Part shown: in pieces, positions 7,701-10,223 of the stretch
Position numbering within the stretch: position 1 is the stretch's first letter
Layout: the number at the start of each line of letters is the position of its first letter
Assembly: GCA_018398765.1 (NCBI GenBank)
Contig: JAHBMJ010003535.1
Coordinates: forward strand, 1-10,223
DNA length: 10,223 nucleotides
Direction: 5' to 3'
Origin: Chromera velia
Lineage: Eukaryota; Sar; Chromeraceae
Position numbers and translations under genes: made by a program
The notes under the pieces: generated by a model
The model's input: the letters and a program-made list of their open reading frames with translations, nothing else
Database searches by the model: none
What the model was told of the DNA's origin: nothing

Positions 7701-7740
7701 TTTGATTTGATTATATTTGATTTGATTTGATTTAATTTGA
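7701..7740 (+). repeat. TTTGA pentanucleotide microsatellite
   Basis: Eight consecutive pentamers, six of them exactly TTTGA and two degenerate (TTATA, TTTAA). Directly followed by inverted-repeat sequence made of related words. Confidence 0.95.
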
Positions 7741-7745
7741 GCTTC

Positions 7746-7790
7746 AACCTCAAATATTTGATATTTGAAGTAAGATTTGAGGTTAACCTC
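7746..7790. repeat. Hairpin-capable inverted repeat and nested palindromes
   Basis: AACCTCAAAT (7746-7755) is the exact reverse complement of ATTTGAGGTT (7775-7784), leaving a 19-nt loop. TCAAATATTTGA (7750-7761) and GAGGTTAACCTC (7779-7790) are perfect 12-bp palindromes. No gene is close enough to make this an obvious terminator. Confidence 0.85.
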
Positions 7791-7958
7791 TTAGGGTTCC
7801 TCACTGAGTCACTAACTTACTGTCACTCTGATCATTTTTCTCAGAAATGTGTGTTTCACAAATTTAAAAAAATATATATAAAATTATAACTTATCAGTTC
7901 CGTAAAAAAAATATGCACGGACGTGGGCGGGCGGGACATGAGGGGGGTCTTAATCAAA
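7791..7958. other. AT-rich spacer to the inverted-repeat element
   Basis: No supported gene. It contains A/T runs (7861-7915) and then GTGGGCGGGCGGG at 7923-7935, which partly mirrors sequence just outside the right-hand inverted repeat. Confidence 0.4.
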
Positions 7959-7986
7959 CCGGATACCCTGGACATTAATTTGTGGC
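7959..7986 (+). repeat. Left terminal inverted repeat, 28 bp
   Basis: Perfect reverse-complement match to 9508-9535. Matching stops at both sides; the inner neighbours (TTTCGC here, GAAAAT on the right) do not pair over any length. Confidence 0.9.
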
Positions 7987-8135
7987 TTTCGCACGTAATC
8001 AGACGTGCACGCACTGCCACAATTGTTGTGTTTCAGTCATATGACATTGTACGGTCTACATCGGTGCAGCTGTGACAAAAAATACCTCTCTCCGTCTCCG
8101 AGCTGTCTTCCTTTTTCCTTCCTTTCTGTGACACT

Positions 8136-9466
8136 ATGTCGATTGCTGGAGACAAGGCGGCTTCAAATTTAGAGAGTTGCTTAGAGGTCACATATATTTT
8201 CCGAAGATTACCCGGGGGAATTAAGCTTGAAATACCGCTGTTTTGGGTATCTTCATGGGGCGCATGTATGTAGAAAAGAGCAATGGGGAGGAAGACTGCA
8301 ATGCAAATTGAATGTTTCACTCAGTAGGAGCAGCAGAGAAGGCACAGACCGAACAAAAGGATGCTGCCCGAGTGGGCAGGTAGGGCTTGGGCTCATTTCG
8401 CTGAAGAAAAGAGAGTAGAAGAGTCGTTTCGATTTTGTTTCTTTTCAATTTCAGACATAGAGAGTCAGTTGAAGGAGCTGAGCAACAGTTTGTCTCAAAA
8501 GCAGGTTTAAACGGGATGGAGTGTGAACTATGTCACACTACATCAGACAGAGAGAAATACGCTGAAGATATACTCTGAGATGAAGAAAGCACCGATGGAT
8601 GCAACAGCAATGGAAGTAGCAAGAGGGCGGGTGTTTGGCTTCTCCCTTTTCCCCCACTTGCTGGTACACATTGTTCCGGAAGGTGATACTGTGCGTAAGC
8701 CGTCTTCTTTTTTTGCTTCAGCACGTAAGGAGACAGTTCGAGTCTTTGTAGTCTCTGTGTGTGAAAATGAATACGAAGCAGCCGACATTGAGACGGACTG
8801 GATGATGGGGATGTTCGCGCACCGTTGGATTTGTGGGAGGGACGGAAGAAACCCACGGCCAATCGATCGGACTCCTGTGGGTGGCTCTTTCCTTTGTGAG
8901 CCTGACATTATGGTTAGTTTGGAACTTTTCCTTGTTTCCTTGCAGTTTTTTTTAGTATTTGATTTGTTTATTGATATTTTTGTTTGCAGGAAGACAGTGA
9001 AGCAATGTTAACTGTGATCGAATTGCTTGGTTGGGGCCCAGAGTGGAGACAGTTTCTCATGGAGGGAGAAGAGCGTGTTTGGACACAGAAGCTGCCTCTT
9101 TTGTGGGCGCAGTCGTGCATTCTTTGTTTTCGTTGTTGGGGTCTTGTTCTGACATGTGGAGGGAGCAACGTTTGTCAGGTTGATAGCGAAAGCCATATGG
9201 CGGTGCCTCTCTCTAGAGAACAAGTCGTGGCTGGACGTCCCAGACACCGCCATACAGAATGTAGAGAGCACCCTAATCAGGCAAGGTGTTATGCTCCATA
9301 CAGCACGGATTGTATAGAGAGACTTGCGAAGCCGAAGGGGAAGCCGGGAAGGAAGAAGAAGAGGTGTTGGTGTAGAAAGCTTGCCCTAAGGGAGAAATGC
9401 CACAAAAAAAATCAATCACTGCCCTCAATAAAAAACAGGAAATCAGACTTAGAGATCAAGTTATAA
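8136..9466 (+). CDS. Three-exon gene of unrecognised family inside the TIR element (candidate transposase)
   Basis: Exon 1 8136-8379, intron 8380-8454 (GTAGGG..TTTCAG, 75 nt, phase 1), exon 2 8455-8912, intron 8913-8989 (GTTAGT..TTTGCAG, 77 nt, phase 0), exon 3 8990-9466. The start is ATG 8136, the first ATG after an in-frame TGA at 8073. Joined, the model has 392 codons before TAA 9464, with in-frame TAG 8271, TAG 8325 and TAA 8508 needing to be sense. The TAG at 8325 lies in FTQ(stop)EQQRR. Notable segments are IESQLKELSNSLSQKQ (amphipathic), DIETDWMMGMFAHRW (acidic) and a Cys/His- and Lys/Arg-rich C-terminus (HTECREHPNQARC, then RKKKRCWCRK) suggesting zinc or DNA binding. The 8508 stop could instead be removed by a 42-nt intron 8505-8546. 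No DDE motif could be assigned; function is inferred only from position. Confidence 0.55.
8380..8454 (+). other. Intron 1 of the TIR-element gene
   Basis: Starts GTAGGG after GGCAG and ends in a T-rich tract plus TTTCAG. It contains in-frame stops and its removal joins exon 1 to exon 2 in frame (phase 1, codon G|AC). Confidence 0.6.
8913..8989 (+). other. Intron 2 of the TIR-element gene
   Basis: Starts GTTAGT and ends TTTGTTTGCAG, 77 nt and AT-rich compared with the flanking exons. Removal joins GAGCCTGACATTATG to GAAGACAGTGAA in phase 0. It resembles intron 1 in length and T-rich 3' end, which supports real splicing. Confidence 0.75.
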
Positions 9467-9507
9467 ACTATATTTACTATCTAGTATATTGAAAATCATA
9501 GAAAATG

Positions 9508-9535
9508 GCCACAAATTAATGTCCAGGGTATCCGG
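9508..9535 (-). repeat. Right terminal inverted repeat, 28 bp
   Basis: Perfect reverse complement of 7959-7986, lying 41 bp after the TAA at 9464-9466. Confidence 0.9.
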
Positions 9536-10034
9536 ACCCCGCCGCCCACACTGCACGATTTTGGCCTCGTATGGGGAAAGGAGAAGAGAGCCCTGCCTTC
9601 CTTTCTTCCCGCTTCTGAACCCTATCCAACTCAGCTAGGAGACGTCAGTTCGCCTCTCTAGACTCTCTCTAGCTGCTTGGTGTAGAAAAAACGACTCCAA
9701 TACACACAGGGAGTGCAAAGAACGGACGTCTGAGCTCTGACACCTGAAGAGGCTAAAGAGGCCTCCCTAGACTCAGAAGTGAATAAAGGGCTGTGATGCA
9801 TCAATGATGATAAAATGCATACTGACATACTCCATCTGGTCCAGGTAACTTAGTTCCAACAGGAGACAACGAATGGTTAGTGCACTGTGGACTTCAAGTG
9901 ACAAGTCTGCCCAGGAACAGAAAGATACACTCCAGGGGGCAGCCTATGTGAAATCGCCGGAAGACCTTTCTCTTTCTTGAGTGCCTCCAACCTGCATCCA
10001 GCGCACAGAGGTACTGCCCAACACGCATACGATC
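9536..10034. other. Region without a recognised gene right of the TIR element
   Basis: No domain, RNA gene or repeat was recognised. If TAA/TAG are sense, the exon 3 frame would continue through this stretch to TGA 9731-9733; otherwise nothing is supported here. Confidence 0.4.
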
Positions 10035-10223
10035 ATGTCTAGAGGGAATGAGCAAGACAGAACGACCTACCCGGGGAAGTGGAAGTCGATCAATGCTCCA
10101 GAGACGTCACTTCACCACAACAAAGACACAAAAGAATTTCACCTTCCCACAACCAGCAGACACACCAGCAACCCATCCCACTGCCCTGGAAGGATGTCAA
10201 CTGATAAGAGGCACTGGGCAAAA
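10035..10223 (+). CDS. Short partial open frame reaching the right window edge
   Basis: An ATG at 10035 opens 63 codons with no stop to the window end, beginning MSRGNEQDRTTYPGKWKS. The same frame is open upstream to a TGA at about 9978. The product is polar, with several His, Thr and Ser and no recognised motif. A second frame overlapping it is also open for about 50 codons, so the coding status is doubtful. Confidence 0.2.
   Translation, partial: MSRGNEQDRTTYPGKWKSINAPETSLHHNKDTKEFHLPTTSRHTSNPSHCPGRMSTDKRHWAK

Larger units (their letters stand above)
7959..9535 (+). mobile_element. TIR-bounded DNA-transposon-like element carrying one intron-containing gene
   Basis: The 28-bp sequence at 7959-7986 (starts CCGGATACCCTGG, ends TTTGTGGC) is the exact reverse complement of 9508-9535. 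The 1.52 kb between holds one gene oriented left to right. This is the architecture of a class II transposon with its transposase. No target-site duplication was found directly at the CCGG ends. Imperfect inverted similarity continues outward (GTGGGCGG..CGGG on the left, CCCCGCCGCCCAC on the right), so the true ends may lie some 20-45 bp further out. Superfamily not recognised. Confidence 0.7.

Noticed and set aside
8033-8320. Minus-strand 95-codon frame at the left of the TIR element
   Set aside because: It is antisense to exon 1 of the TIR gene, opens on a non-ATG codon and has no supporting motif.
8683-8721. Possible extra mini-introns (GTGATA or GTAAGC to TTTGCTTCAG, 39 or 27 nt)
   Set aside because: Both keep the frame and the acceptor looks good, but they are much shorter than the other two introns and are not needed to keep the frame open.
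8533-8908. Minus-strand frames opposite exon 2
   Set aside because: Antisense shadows of the exon-intron gene, which has matching splice phases.
1-10223. CRISPR arrays, bacterial operons, rRNA genes
   Set aside because: No regularly spaced identical repeats, Shine-Dalgarno-linked gene strings or rRNA-like conserved sequence were seen; introns and copia coding point to a eukaryote.

Overview
The window looks like repeat-rich nuclear DNA from a eukaryote, probably a protist or alga, and I found no clear host housekeeping gene. Three things point to a eukaryote: spliceosomal-type introns of about 75 nt with GT..CAG borders, a Ty1/copia retrotransposon, and low-complexity coding with long Gln, Ser and Lys/Glu tracts. 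I cannot name the organism.

Layout. (1) Positions 2 to about 3,550 (possibly 3,950), minus strand: the gag-protease-integrase part of a Ty1/copia retrotransposon. Its reverse transcriptase would lie beyond the left edge. Recognisable parts are a Gln-rich gag, a CCHC zinc knuckle, an aspartic protease, the HHCC integrase zinc-binding region and a D,D,E integrase core. There are two frameshifts. (2) 4,292-6,797: two direct repeats of 291 and 303 bp, about 93% identical, on either side of a 501-codon plus-strand reading frame (4,656-6,158). This resembles a non-autonomous LTR-type element with a gag-like or unknown product. (3) 6,350-7,960: a possible tRNA-like sequence, diverged copies of a ~160-bp AT-rich repeat, a TTTGA microsatellite and palindromes. 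(4) 7,959-9,535: a 1.58-kb segment bounded by a perfect 28-bp terminal inverted repeat, holding one three-exon gene of unrecognised family. This resembles a DNA transposon. (5) 9,536-10,223: no recognised gene, only a short frame open to the right edge.

Main observation. In all three unrelated coding units, on both strands, the frames are interrupted almost only by TAA and TAG (20 cases) and hardly ever by TGA (1 internal case). Many of the interrupted positions sit inside glutamine runs, and the best-preserved frame ends in TGA. This is what a nuclear code with UAA/UAG = Gln would look like, as known in ciliates, some ulvophycean green algae, hexamitid diplomonads and some oxymonads. The rival explanation is decay of dead elements by C-to-T change at CAG/CAA codons. 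The strong transition bias between the two direct repeats keeps that alternative alive.
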